From NCBI RefSeq assembly GCF_027533845.1, contig NZ_JAPZVN010000023.1:41407-105406 (forward strand): a stretch of 64,000 nt of DNA, read 5' to 3'. A model generated the notes under the pieces. It was not told the origin of the DNA. It ran no database searches and saw only the letters and a program-made list of their open reading frames with translations. Of the stretch, positions 51,119-59,983 are shown in pieces. Source of the DNA: Streptomyces sp. RPT161 (GTDB taxonomy: Bacteria; Actinomycetota; Actinomycetes; Streptomycetales; Streptomycetaceae). The number at the start of each line of letters is the position of its first letter. The first letter of the stretch is position 1. The translations under genes were made by a program, and so were the position numbers.

Positions 51119-51931
51119 TCACGCGTTCCGGGGGCCAAGCCCGTCCGCCGCGACGCCCGGTCTGCTCAGCTCATGGCTGAGCTGTTCCAGCTCGCTGCCG
51201 CCCGCCATCTGGCGGGTCAGCTCGTCCAGGGTGATCTGCGACCTGGTGTGGCTGCCCGCCATCGCACCGCGCTTGAGCAGTACGAAGCGGTCGCCGACCA
51301 GGTACGCGTGGTGCGGGTTGTGCGTGATGAGGACCACACCGAGTCCCGCGTCACGTGCCGCGGCCACGTACTTGAGCACCACGCCGGACTGCTTGACGCC
51401 CAGCGCGGCGGTCGGCTCGTCCAGCACCAGGACCTTCGCGCCGAAGTACACCGCGCGGGCGATCGCCACGCACTGCCGCTCGCCGCCCGACAGCGTGCCG
51501 ATGGGCTGGTCGACGTCGCGCAGGTCGATGCCCATCCGCAGCAGTTCGGCGCGGGTGGTCTCGCGCATCGTGCGCACGTCGAGGCGCTTGAAGGGACCGC
51601 GGCCCCTGCGCGGCTCGGAGCCGAGGAAGAAGTTCCGCCACACCGGCATCAACGGGACGACCGCGAGGTCCTGGTAGACGGTGGCGATGCCACGGTCCAG
51701 GGCCTCCCGCGGCGAGTTGTGCCGGACCTCCTCTCCCTCGACCCGGTAGCTGCCGCCGTCGTGCTGGTGCAGTCCGGCGACGATCTTGATGAGGGTGGAC
51801 TTGCCGGCGCCGTTGTCGCCCAGCACGCAGGTGATCTCGCCCCCGCGCACTTCGAGCGAGACGCCTTCGAGCGCCTTGATGTTCCCGTAGAACTTGCTGA
51901 CGTCGGTCAGCTCCACCAGTGGTGCCGTCAT
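51119..51931 (-). CDS. Sugar ABC transporter ATP-binding protein (importer 1)
   Basis: A 270-aa single-domain ATPase. Walker A G38-DNGAGKST, signature LSGGERQ, Walker [13 protein letters not shown], switch His in [15 protein letters not shown]. Most CUT2 importers use a 500-aa tandem ATPase; this is the short FrcA-like type, acting as a homodimer. ATG overlaps the permease stop. About 70 percent alike by eye to the ATPase at 62076. Confidence 0.92.
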   Translation of the reverse strand: MTAPLVELTDVSKFYGNIKALEGVSLEVRGGEITCVLGDNGAGKSTLIKIVAGLHQHDGGSYRVEGEEVRHNSPREALDRGIATVYQDLAVVPLMPVWRNFFLGSEPRRGRGPFKRLDVRTMRETTRAELLRMGIDLRDVDQPIGTLSGGERQCVAIARAVYFGAKVLVLDEPTAALGVKQSGVVLKYVAAARDAGLGVVLITHNPHHAYLVGDRFVLLKRGAMAGSHTRSQITLDELTRQMAGGSELEQLSHELSRPGVAADGLGPRNA

Positions 51932-52959
51932 GTCGCGGCCTCCGCGCGCTTGCGTACCCAGTGGTTGAGCAGGGTGGCGAGCAGCAGCATCGCCCCGAGG
52001 AAGAACTTGAACCAGTCGGGGTTCCACTGCGCGTACACGATGCCCTTGCTGGTCATGCCGAAGATGAACGCGCCGACCGCCGCGCCGATCGCGGAGCCGT
52101 AGCCGCCGGTCATCAGGCAGCCGCCGATGACGGCCGCGATGATGTACAGCAGCTCGTTGCCGACGCCCTCACCGGACTGCACCACGTCGAACGAGAGCAG
52201 CAGGTGCTGTCCGGAGATCCAGGCGCACAGCGCCACGGCCGTGTAGAGGCCGATCTTGGTGCGCGCCACCGGAACGCCGACCGCGCGGGCCGCGTCCGCG
52301 CTGCCGCCCACCGCGAACACCCAGTTGCCCGCCCTGGTACGCAGCAGCACCCAGGTGGCCACCGCCACCAGGCCCAGCCACCACAAGATGGTGACCTGGA
52401 GGTCCACGGAGCCGATGGTCAGGTGCGAGGCGAAGACCGCGCGGGCCGAGTCGAAGCCCTGCATGTCGGAGATGCTCTTGGTGGCGACCGTACCGCTGAT
52501 GAGTTTGGTGCAGCCCAGATTGAGTCCGGTGAGCATCAGGAACGTGCCGAGCGTGATGATGAAGCTCGGCAGCCTGGTACGGGTCAGCACGAAGCCGTTG
52601 AAGAATCCGACGGCCAGCGTGACCAGCAGCGAGACGCCCACGCCCACCCAGACGTTGGCGGTCATCTGGTAGCTGAACATCGAGGAGCACAGCGCGGAGG
52701 TGGTGACCATCACCCCGGCCGACAGGTCGAACTCGCCGCCGATCATCAGCAGCGCCACCGGAACCGCCATGATCCCGATGGTCGACGAGGCGTACAGCAC
52801 GGTGCCGAGGCTGGACGGCTGGAGGAACGCGTCGGCGGCGAGGGAGAAGAAGAGGAACACCGCGACGGCACCGACCACCGAACCCAGTTCGGGGCGGCTC
52901 AGCAGGCGGCGCGGCAGTGAGCGCCCCGTCAGGCGCTCGTCGAGGGTGGCTTCGGTCAT
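51928..52959 (-). CDS. Sugar ABC transporter permease (importer 1)
   Basis: A 343-aa ribose/fructose-type (CUT2) permease. [40 protein letters not shown] and [20 protein letters not shown] are family segments, with about ten spans. The ATG overlaps the stop of the binding-protein gene. Likely substrate is myo-inositol or a related polyol, judged from the iol neighbours. Confidence 0.92.
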   Translation of the reverse strand: MTEATLDERLTGRSLPRRLLSRPELGSVVGAVAVFLFFSLAADAFLQPSSLGTVLYASSTIGIMAVPVALLMIGGEFDLSAGVMVTTSALCSSMFSYQMTANVWVGVGVSLLVTLAVGFFNGFVLTRTRLPSFIITLGTFLMLTGLNLGCTKLISGTVATKSISDMQGFDSARAVFASHLTIGSVDLQVTILWWLGLVAVATWVLLRTRAGNWVFAVGGSADAARAVGVPVARTKIGLYTAVALCAWISGQHLLLSFDVVQSGEGVGNELLYIIAAVIGGCLMTGGYGSAIGAAVGAFIFGMTSKGIVYAQWNPDWFKFFLGAMLLLATLLNHWVRKRAEAAT

Positions 52960-53966
52960 CGGGTCCCCCGCTGGGTGTACTGGCGCAGCGCCTCCGCGTC
53001 GTCCTTGGTGACGATCTGCGGACCGGTGAGCACCGGCTTGCCGCCACCGAGGGCGTCCCGGTTGTACCGGTACAGCCACATCAGGTCCACCGCCTCGTAC
53101 CCCTGGAGGTACGGCTGCTGGTCCACGGCGAAGCCGAGACTGCCGTCGGACAGGCCCTGGGCGACCTGGGTGTTGAGGTCGAAGGTGTCGATCTCCGCGC
53201 CGCTGCCCGCCTGCTGCTTGGCCTTGACCGCGGTCGCGGCGAACGGCGCGCCCAGGGTGACCACGGCGTCGATCGACTTGTCGGACTGGAGCTTGGCCTG
53301 GAGCGCGGACTGGACGTCGGGCATGTTGGTGCCGTTGACGTAGAGGTTGTCCACGGTGCCGTGGAAGGACTGCTTCACTCCGGCGCAGCGCTGCTCGTGG
53401 CCGATGTTGCCCTGCTCGTGCAGTACGCACAGGGCGTGCTTCCTGCCGCGCTTGTTGAGCTCGTCGCCGACCGCCTGCCCGGCGATGGTCTCGTCCTGGC
53501 CGATGTGGGTGAGGGCGCCGAACGCCTTGGACTCCTCGGCCCCGGAGTTGATGGTGATCACCGGGATTCCGGCCCGCTCCGCCTTGGCGACCACGTCCTT
53601 CATCGCGTCCGGCTTGGCGAGGGTGACGATCAGCCCGTCGACGTGCTGGTCGATGGCGGCCTGGACCAGCTGCGCCTGCTGGTCGCTCTGGTCGCTGGCG
53701 GAGTACAGGAAGTTGATGTTGTCCTTGACGGCGGCCTGCTTGGCGCCGTTCTGGACGATGTCCCAGAAGGTGTCGCCTGCTCCCGAGTGGGTGACCATGG
53801 CCACCGTCCACCGCGGGGTGGTGACCACCTTGCCGTTCGCCGCGGCCTGCTTGGCCCGTTCCTCCGCGCGCAGGCCCCCGGTGCTGCTGCACCCCGCCAC
53901 GGTCGCGGCCACCACGGCCGCCATGATCGCGCCGAGCGCGCGCAGCCGCCTTTCTACCCTCGCCAC
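52956..53966 (-). CDS. Sugar ABC transporter substrate-binding lipoprotein (importer 1)
   Basis: A 336-aa periplasmic-binding-protein type 1. The signal MARVERRLRALGAIMAAVVA ends in the lipobox TVAGC, so it is membrane anchored. THSGAGDTFWDIVQNGAKQA, DQHVDGLIVTLAKPD and GQDETIAGQAVGDEL line the ligand cleft. First gene of its operon (followed by permease, ATPase, ROK kinase, membrane protein). It is a clear paralogue of the protein at 59984. Confidence 0.92.
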   Translation of the reverse strand: MARVERRLRALGAIMAAVVAATVAGCSSTGGLRAEERAKQAAANGKVVTTPRWTVAMVTHSGAGDTFWDIVQNGAKQAAVKDNINFLYSASDQSDQQAQLVQAAIDQHVDGLIVTLAKPDAMKDVVAKAERAGIPVITINSGAEESKAFGALTHIGQDETIAGQAVGDELNKRGRKHALCVLHEQGNIGHEQRCAGVKQSFHGTVDNLYVNGTNMPDVQSALQAKLQSDKSIDAVVTLGAPFAATAVKAKQQAGSGAEIDTFDLNTQVAQGLSDGSLGFAVDQQPYLQGYEAVDLMWLYRYNRDALGGGKPVLTGPQIVTKDDAEALRQYTQRGTR

Positions 53967-54034
53967 TGGTTCCTTTGCCTTCCTCGGGGACCCGCCAGCC
54001 GTCCATTGTCCCTGACGGCGGCGGGAACCCGAGA

Positions 54035-54835
54035 TCAGGGGCGGACCAGCAGCTGGAACTCGAACGCGTAGCGGGAGGCGCGGTAGATGTGGGTGCCGTA
54101 CTCGACCGCGCGGCCGGTGTCGTCGTACGTGGTGCGCTGCATGGTCAGCAGGGCGGCGCCCTCCGGCTCGGTGAGCTGCTCGCCCTCCTGCGCGGAGGCG
54201 TTGCGGGCGCCGACCGCCTGGCGGGCGCTGTGCAGGGTGATGCCCGCGGCCCGCATCAGCCGGTACAGCCCGGTCTGCTCAAGGCGTTCGCTGTCCAGGT
54301 CCAGCAGTTCGGCGGGCAGGTAGTTGCACAGGTACGCCATCGGCTCGCCGTGGGTGAGCCGGAGCCGCTCGATCACCTGGACCTCGCCGCCCTCGGCGAT
54401 GCCGAGGGCGGCGGCGACCTCCGCGGAGGCGGGCTCGGTCTCGTTGCGCAGCACCCGGGTGGCCGGGCTCTGTCCGGCGGCCTGGAGGTCGTCGTAGAGG
54501 CTGCTCAGTTCCAGCGGGCGCTTGACCTGGCTGTGCACCACCTGGGTGCCGATGCCGCGGCGGCGGACCAGCAGGCCCTTGTCGACCAGGGACTGGATGG
54601 CCTGGCGGACGGTCGGCCGGGACAGGCCGAGCCGTCCGGCCAGTTCGATCTCGTTGCCCAGCAGACTGCCCGGGGCGAGCCGGCCGTGCTCGATGGCGCT
54701 CTCCAACTGCTGGGCGAGTTGGTAGTAGAGCGGCACGGGGCTCGACCGGTCCACCGCGAAGTCAAGGCTTGCAGGCTCAGGCTTGGGCACGGGCCGAGAA
54801 TATCCGCCGGTAAGGCTGACAGGAAAGTCAGACAT
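54035..54835 (-). CDS. GntR-family regulator (HutC/UTRA type), IolR-like
   Basis: A 266-aa protein. DNA-binding wing: VPLYYQLAQQLESAIEHGRL then LGLSRPTVRQAIQSLVDKGL; UTRA ligand domain: TYDDTGRAVEYGTHIYRASR. ATG 54835 is used, with a GTG at 54790 as an internal option. Placed between the first importer and iolD, it should control the inositol genes. A site TTGTCCTGACAT lies at its own start, and related sites occur upstream of iolC and of the second importer. A sugar phosphate or inositol intermediate is the likely inducer. Confidence 0.88.
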   Translation of the reverse strand: MSDFPVSLTGGYSRPVPKPEPASLDFAVDRSSPVPLYYQLAQQLESAIEHGRLAPGSLLGNEIELAGRLGLSRPTVRQAIQSLVDKGLLVRRRGIGTQVVHSQVKRPLELSSLYDDLQAAGQSPATRVLRNETEPASAEVAAALGIAEGGEVQVIERLRLTHGEPMAYLCNYLPAELLDLDSERLEQTGLYRLMRAAGITLHSARQAVGARNASAQEGEQLTEPEGAALLTMQRTTYDDTGRAVEYGTHIYRASRYAFEFQLLVRP

Positions 54836-54839
54836 CACA

Positions 54840-54851
54840 TTGTCCTGACAT
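54840..54851. promoter_or_regulatory. IolR-like operator at gntR
   Basis: TTGTCCTGACAT, just upstream of the gntR start. The inner TGTCCTGACA fits the KGWCHTRACA consensus that I recall for Corynebacterium IolR at all ten positions. It suggests autoregulation. Confidence 0.55.
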
Positions 54852-54907
54852 GTGACCGTGAGGGAAATCCCCGATCAGGGAATCGGAGGCTCGGCCCTCG
54901 CCGGGGC

Positions 54908-56776
54908 TCACAGGTGGTGGCGCCGGGACGCCCGCTGCCGCTCGTACTCCTCGCGCGCCTTGACGGCGGCGGGCCGGGTCGCGGTCTCGGCCACCGGTAC
55001 GTCCCACCACGCCTCGGCGCCGGGGGTGGTGGACGTGGTGTCCGTTTCGACGTACACGCAGGTCGGCCGGGCCGAGGCGCGGGCGGCCGCCAGCGCGGCG
55101 CGCAGTTCGCGGACGGTCGCCGCGCGGATCACGTCCATGCCGAGGCTGGCGGCGTTGGCGGCCAGGTCGACGGGCAGCGGATCGCCGTCGTAGGAGCCGT
55201 CCGCGGACCTGAACCGGTAGGCGGTGCCGAAGCGTTCGGCGCCGATCTGCTCGGACAGCCCGCCGATGGAGGCGTAGCCGTGGTTCTGGATCAGCACGAT
55301 GTTGACGTTGACGCCTTCCTGGACGGCGGTGACGATCTCGGTGGGCATCATCAGGTACGTGCCGTCGCCGACCAGCGACCACACCGGCCGGTCCGGCGCC
55401 GCCAGCCGTACTCCGATGGCGGCCGGGATCTCGTAGCCCATGCAGGAGTAGCCGTACTCCAGGTGGTACTGGCGGGGGGAGCGGGCGCGCCACAGCTTGT
55501 GCAGGTCGCCCGGGAGCGAACCGGCCGCGTTGATGATCACGTCGTCGTCGCCGACCACCGAGTCCAGCACGCCCAGCACCTGGGTCTGGGTGGGCCGGGA
55601 GTCCTCGTCGTCGGCCGTGTAGGCGGCGTCCACGACCAGTTCCCAACGGGCCTTGCCGGTACGGTATTCGGCCTCGTACGCCGCGTCGACGCGGTGGTCG
55701 CCGAGGGCCTCGGTGAGCGCCTGGAGTCCGGCCCGGGCGTCGGCGACTAGTGTGGTGCCGCTCAGCTTGTGGGCGTCGAAGGCCGCGACGTTGAGGTTGA
55801 CGAAGCGCACCGCGTCCGCGGCGAACAGGGTGCGGGAGGCGGTGGTGAAGTCGGTGTACCGGGTGCCCACGCCGATCACCAGGTCGGCGCCGCGGGCCAG
55901 TTCGTCGGCGACCGCGGTGCCGGTGTGGCCGATGCCGCCCACGTCGGCCGGGTGGTCGTGGCGCAGCGAGCCCTTGCCGGCCTGGGTGGACGCCACAGGG
56001 ATGCCGGTTGCGTCCACCAGCGCCCGCAACGCCTCCTCCGCCTCGCTGTGGTGGACGCCGCCGCCCGCCACGATCAACGGCCGCCGGGCGCCGCGGATTT
56101 CGGTGACCGCCGCCGCCAACTCCACCGGATCGGGGGCCGCTCGGCGCACCCGCCACACCCGGTCGGCGAGGAACTCCTCGGGCCAGTCGAACGCCTCCGC
56201 CTGTACGTCCTGCGGCAGCGCCAGGGTGACCGCGCCGGTCTCGGCCGGGTCGGTGAGCACCCGCATCGCCTCAAGCGCCGCCGGGACCAGCGCCTCCGGG
56301 CGGGTCACCCGGTCGAAGTAGCGGGACACCGGCCGCAGCGTGTCGTTGACCGAGACGTCCCCCGCGTACGGCACCTCGAGTTGCTGGAGCACCGGGTCGA
56401 CGGCGCGGGTGGCGAAGATGTCGCCGGGCAGCAGCAGGACCGGGATGCGGTTGACGGTGGCCAGTGCCGCGCCGGTGACCAGGTTGGTGGCGCCCGGGCC
56501 GATGGAGGTGGTGACCGCCTGGGTGGACAGCCGGTTGGACTGCCGGGCGTAGCCGACCGCCGCGTGCACCATGGCCTGCTCGTTGCGGCCCTGGAGGTAC
56601 GGCATGGCCGAGCGGCCGGACTCCAGCAGCGCCTGGCCGAGTCCTGCCACGTTGCCGTGCCCGAAGATGCCCCAACAGGCGCTGATGAGACGGGACTTGC
56701 GGCCGTCGCGCTGGGTGTACTGGTGGGCCAGGAACTCCACCAGGGCCTGGGCGACGGTGAGCCGTCGTGTGGTCAT
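54908..56776 (-). CDS. iolD: 3D-(3,5/4)-trihydroxycyclohexane-1,2-dione acylhydrolase
   Basis: A 622-aa thiamine diphosphate enzyme. The start MTTRRLTVAQALVEFLAHQY with the Glu-containing motif GRNEQAMVHAAVGYARQ, and the TPP segment VWSLVGDGTYLMMPTEIVTA ending VLIQNHGYASIGGL, are those of IolD. It hydrolyses the ring of trihydroxycyclohexane-dione to 5-deoxy-D-glucuronate in myo-inositol breakdown. Its ATG overlaps the stop of iolB (ATGA), so the next enzyme of the pathway is made with it. Confidence 0.95.
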   Translation of the reverse strand: MTTRRLTVAQALVEFLAHQYTQRDGRKSRLISACWGIFGHGNVAGLGQALLESGRSAMPYLQGRNEQAMVHAAVGYARQSNRLSTQAVTTSIGPGATNLVTGAALATVNRIPVLLLPGDIFATRAVDPVLQQLEVPYAGDVSVNDTLRPVSRYFDRVTRPEALVPAALEAMRVLTDPAETGAVTLALPQDVQAEAFDWPEEFLADRVWRVRRAAPDPVELAAAVTEIRGARRPLIVAGGGVHHSEAEEALRALVDATGIPVASTQAGKGSLRHDHPADVGGIGHTGTAVADELARGADLVIGVGTRYTDFTTASRTLFAADAVRFVNLNVAAFDAHKLSGTTLVADARAGLQALTEALGDHRVDAAYEAEYRTGKARWELVVDAAYTADDEDSRPTQTQVLGVLDSVVGDDDVIINAAGSLPGDLHKLWRARSPRQYHLEYGYSCMGYEIPAAIGVRLAAPDRPVWSLVGDGTYLMMPTEIVTAVQEGVNVNIVLIQNHGYASIGGLSEQIGAERFGTAYRFRSADGSYDGDPLPVDLAANAASLGMDVIRAATVRELRAALAAARASARPTCVYVETDTTSTTPGAEAWWDVPVAETATRPAAVKAREEYERQRASRRHHL

Positions 56777-57678
56777 CGCTCTTGTGCTCCTTCGGAAGCG
56801 GCGGTGTAAAGGGGTAGCCGGGAGTCGACGGGCCGGCCTTCCCAACTGCCGCGGATCCAGGCGTGGTCGGGGTGGTCGCAGATCAGCCACTCCCGCTCGG
56901 CGCCGGGTCCGGCCATCACGTTGAGGTAGTACATGTGGTGGCCGGGTGCGGCGATCGAGGGCCCGTGCCAGCCGTCGGGGATCAGTACCGTGTCGCCGTC
57001 GCGGACCTCGGCGAGCACATCGGGGCCGCGGCCGTGTCCGGAGGGGGTCACCCGCTGGTAGCCGACTCCTTCCGTGCCGTGTGCGGCGGCGATCTCGAAG
57101 TAGTAGATCTCCTCCAGTCGCGACTCCTCACCCGGTCGGCACTCGTCGTGCTTGTGCGGCGGGTACGAGGACCAGTTGCCGCCGGGGGTGAGCACCTCGA
57201 CGGCGATGAGCCTGTCGCACTCGAAGACACCGGCCGCGGCGAAGTTGTTGACCTGGCGGGAGCAGTTGCCGGTGCCGCGCAGTTCCACCGGCACGTCCGA
57301 GGCGGGGCCGTAGCGGGCCGGGAGCCTGCGCTCGCAGCGGGCGCCGGTGAGGGCGAAGCGGCCGCCCGCGCCGCTGGCGATCCGGGCGTGCGCGTCGCGC
57401 GGCAGATAGGCGAAGTCGGTGACGGAGCCGAAGACGCTGTCCCTGCCGTGCAGTTCGAAGTCGCGCCCCTCGGTCACCACGGTGCAGCCGCCGCTGAGCG
57501 GCAGCACGATCCACTCGCTGTCACCGGTGGCCAGCGAGTGCGAACCGCCCGGCGGCAGTTCGAGCACCCGTAGCGAGGAGTAGCCCCAACCGGCCCGCTT
57601 GGGGTCGATGTCCACCGTGTACGGGCCGTCGGCGGCGGATCCGGCGGGGAGGTGGAATTCCTGGGAGTACGAGGTCAT
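56773..57678 (-). CDS. iolB: 5-deoxy-glucuronate isomerase
   Basis: A 301-aa double-cupin protein, starting MTSYSQEFHLPAGSAADGPY. YPPHKHDECRPGEESRLEEI gives the metal-ligand His/Glu set, and IPDGWHGPSIAAPGHHMYYL is the closing motif of IolB. It isomerises 5-deoxy-glucuronate to 2-deoxy-5-keto-gluconate, the substrate of IolC. Confidence 0.95.
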   Translation of the reverse strand: MTSYSQEFHLPAGSAADGPYTVDIDPKRAGWGYSSLRVLELPPGGSHSLATGDSEWIVLPLSGGCTVVTEGRDFELHGRDSVFGSVTDFAYLPRDAHARIASGAGGRFALTGARCERRLPARYGPASDVPVELRGTGNCSRQVNNFAAAGVFECDRLIAVEVLTPGGNWSSYPPHKHDECRPGEESRLEEIYYFEIAAAHGTEGVGYQRVTPSGHGRGPDVLAEVRDGDTVLIPDGWHGPSIAAPGHHMYYLNVMAGPGAEREWLICDHPDHAWIRGSWEGRPVDSRLPLYTAASEGAQER

Positions 57679-57708
57679 GGTCTCAAGTCTCCTGACCGCT
57701 GGGCGGAT

Positions 57709-58587
57709 TCACAGCAGGCCGACGGCGGTGTCGACGGCGGACTCCACACTGCCCCGCGCCGGGTAGAGCAGTGAGCGGCCTACGACCAGGCCCTGCACGG
57801 TGGGCAGCCGCAGGGCCTTGCGCCACTTCTCGTACAGCCCTTCCTGGTCCCCGCCCACCTCGCCACCGAGCAGTACGGCGGGCAGCGTCGAGGTCTCCAT
57901 GACGGCGGCCATGTCGTCCACGTTCTCGGTGACCGGCACCTTCAGCCAGGTGTAGGCGGAGGTCCCGGCGAGGCCCGAGGCGATGGCGATGGATCTGGTG
58001 ACGGCCGCCGCGCTCAGGTCGTTGGCGACCCTGCCGCCCACCCGGCGGGAGATGAACGGCTCCACGAAGACCGGCAGCCGCCGCTCCGCCATCTCGTCGA
58101 TGGCCCGGGCGGTGGAGTGCAGGGTGCTCAGCGACCCGGCGTCGGCGTAGTCGATGCGCAGCAGCAGCTTGCCCGCGTCGAAGCCCAACCGGGCGATGTC
58201 CTGGGCGCGGTGGCCGGTGAACCGGTCGTCCAGTTCGAACGAGGCGCCGGCCAGGCCACCGCGGTTCATCGAGCCCATGACGACCTTGCCGTCGAGCGCG
58301 CCGAGCAGCAGCAGGTCCTCCAGTATGTCGGCGGTGCCGAGCACCCCGTCCACTCCTGGCCTGGCCAGCGCGGTGCACAACCGCTCCAGCAGGTCGACCC
58401 GGTTGGCCATGGCCAGCTCGCGCTCACCGATGGCGAGCGCGCCGCGCGCCGGATGGTCGGCGGCGACGATCATCAGCCGGCCGCCGGGCCCGATCAGAGG
58501 CCGTCGGACCCGGCGCGCGGCGGCCTCGGCGATGGCCTCGGGATGCTGGGCCCGCACCTTGACGAGGTCGCTGATGCTGATGCTCAA
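57709..58587 (-). CDS. Cgl0159-family (beta/alpha)8 aldolase-like protein
   Basis: A 292-aa protein from TTG 58587 with AAGGAGAG upstream. MIVAADHPARGALAIGE, GSMNRGGLAGASFELDDRFT, LLLRIDYADAG and VPVTENVDDMA are marks of a barrel family that in corynebacteria (Cgl0159) sits in the inositol cluster. By position between iolC and iolB it may be the aldolase (IolJ role) splitting 2-deoxy-5-keto-gluconate-6-phosphate. This is likely but not proven. Confidence 0.88.
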   Translation of the reverse strand: MSISISDLVKVRAQHPEAIAEAAARRVRRPLIGPGGRLMIVAADHPARGALAIGERELAMANRVDLLERLCTALARPGVDGVLGTADILEDLLLLGALDGKVVMGSMNRGGLAGASFELDDRFTGHRAQDIARLGFDAGKLLLRIDYADAGSLSTLHSTARAIDEMAERRLPVFVEPFISRRVGGRVANDLSAAAVTRSIAIASGLAGTSAYTWLKVPVTENVDDMAAVMETSTLPAVLLGGEVGGDQEGLYEKWRKALRLPTVQGLVVGRSLLYPARGSVESAVDTAVGLL

Positions 58588-58639
58588 GGGGTGCTCTCCT
58601 TCACCGGGATCTCACCGGAGTTCACGGGGCGGCGGTAGG

Positions 58640-59596
58640 TCAGCCATGCGCGAGGAGGTCCTCGACCTCGGACTCGGTGGGCATGGCGGAGGAGCAGGCG
58701 AGCCGGGCGGCGACCAGTGCTCCGGCGGCGTTGGCGTACCGCGTCACACGGTCCAACTCCCAACCGGCGAGCAGCCCGTGGCACAGCGCGCCGCCGAACG
58801 CGTCGCCCGCGCCAAGGCCGTTGACCACTTCCACCCGCACCGGTGGCACCTCGGCGGACCGGCCGTCGCGGTGCACGGCCAGCACGCCCTCGGGGCCCCG
58901 CTTGACCACCGCCAGTTCGACCCCGGCCGCCAGCAGGGCGCGGGCGCAGGCCCACGGCTCGCGCACGCCGGTGGCGATCTCGCACTCGTCGAGGTTGCCC
59001 ACGGCGACGGTGGCGTGCGCCAGCGCCTCGGTGTAGTGCGGCCGGGCTGTTTCCGCGGCGTCCGGGCCGTCCCAGAACATCGGCCGCCAGTCGAGGTCGA
59101 AGACCGTGGTACCGCTCTTGCCGCGGGCGCGCAGCGCGATGAGCGTGGCCGAGCGGCTGGGTTCGGCGCACAGCCCGGTGCCGGTCATCCAGAAGATCCG
59201 GGCCTCGCGCACGGCGTCCAGGTCGAGTTCGGCCGGGTGGATCTCCAGGTCGGGGGCCTTGGGCTGGCGGTAGAAGTACAGCGGGAAGTCGTCGGGCGGG
59301 AAGATCTCGCAGAAGGTGACCGGGGTCGGGTACCGCTCCACCGGGGTCACCCAGCGGTCGTCCACCCCGAACTCCTTCAGCGCCTGGTGGATGTACGTGC
59401 CGAACGGGTCCTGCCCGGTGCGGCTGATCACCGCGCTGCTGCGGCCGAGCCGGGCGGCGGCCACCGCCACGTTGGTCGCCGAGCCGCCCAGGAACTTGCC
59501 GAAGGTCTCGACCTGCGGCAGCGGCACGCCGACCTGCAGTGGATAGATGTCCACTCCGACCCGGCCCATCGTGATCAGGTCGTACGGCTCGGTCAT
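58640..59596 (-). CDS. iolC: 5-dehydro-2-deoxygluconokinase
   Basis: A 318-aa PfkB-family kinase. ATG 59596 is chosen because AAGGAG stands 8 bases before it; ATG 59602 would be too close. TMGRVGVDIYPLQVGVPLPQ, FLGGSATNVAVAAARLG and the catalytic GLGAGDAFGGALCHGLL are typical of IolC. It phosphorylates 2-deoxy-5-keto-gluconate. It heads the minus-strand iolC/Cgl0159/iolB/iolD operon. Confidence 0.94.
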   Translation of the reverse strand: MTEPYDLITMGRVGVDIYPLQVGVPLPQVETFGKFLGGSATNVAVAAARLGRSSAVISRTGQDPFGTYIHQALKEFGVDDRWVTPVERYPTPVTFCEIFPPDDFPLYFYRQPKAPDLEIHPAELDLDAVREARIFWMTGTGLCAEPSRSATLIALRARGKSGTTVFDLDWRPMFWDGPDAAETARPHYTEALAHATVAVGNLDECEIATGVREPWACARALLAAGVELAVVKRGPEGVLAVHRDGRSAEVPPVRVEVVNGLGAGDAFGGALCHGLLAGWELDRVTRYANAAGALVAARLACSSAMPTESEVEDLLAHG

Positions 59597-59650
59597 GGGC
59601 ATGGCTCCTTGGGGTCCGTCATGCGCCGGTCCGAACGCCCGGCCGAGACA

Positions 59651-59680
59651 GGTCTAACGGCTGCGCACGGACATTGTCAA
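59651..59680 (-). promoter_or_regulatory. Probable iolC promoter
   Basis: On the minus strand TTGACA (59680-59675) and TAGACC (59656-59651) are 18 bases apart, matching an SigA-type promoter, 55 bases upstream of the iolC start. The IolR-like site lies right behind the -35. Confidence 0.55.
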
Positions 59681-59684
59681 CGCT

Positions 59685-59696
59685 TTGTCCTTACAT
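59685..59696. promoter_or_regulatory. IolR-like operator upstream of iolC
   Basis: TTGTCCTTACAT differs by one base from the site at gntR (54840-54851). It abuts the iolC -35 box, so a bound repressor would block the promoter. A further half-like AACGTCCTAAC follows. Confidence 0.55.
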
Positions 59697-59856
59697 TCGA
59701 ACGTCCTAACCCGAGGGGAGGTGTGGAGATCCGGGGCGACCCTCCGGGCCCCACACGACGGGGGTTTCGGGGACTTACCCCGGGCCCCGATCCCTCCGCG
59801 CGCTCCGCGCGGCCCATCACCCTGGCGTTATCGCGTCGTTACGTCGAGATGAACTG

Positions 59857-59878
59857 ATGTCATAACAAACCCTTGACA
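59857..59878 (+). promoter_or_regulatory. Operator and -35 box for importer 2
   Basis: ATGTCATAACAA (59857-59868) matches the reverse complement of the gntR site at 10 of 12 bases and is followed 4 bases later by TTGACA (59873-59878). The -10 is not clear. It would put the second importer under the same GntR regulator. Confidence 0.45.
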
Positions 59879-59983
59879 GGGCTGTCGGCAAGAGGTTGGC
59901 TCCGCTGTGCAACAGGCCGCGTTGCCCCGATCCGCCTCCCCTCCCCGCAGCTCCCCATTCCCCGCAGCGAGGTATCAGGACCG

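Larger units (their letters stand above)
59597..59983. other. Divergent iol control region
   Basis: The 387-base gap between iolC and the second binding-protein gene contains promoter-like elements for both directions and two copies of the IolR-like site. It also has a GC-rich stretch (59720-59820) without coding likeness. Confidence 0.6.

Noticed and set aside
59720..59820. Riboswitch or small RNA in the iol divergent region
   Set aside because: GC-rich but no recognisable conserved core; symmetry is no more than expected for this composition.
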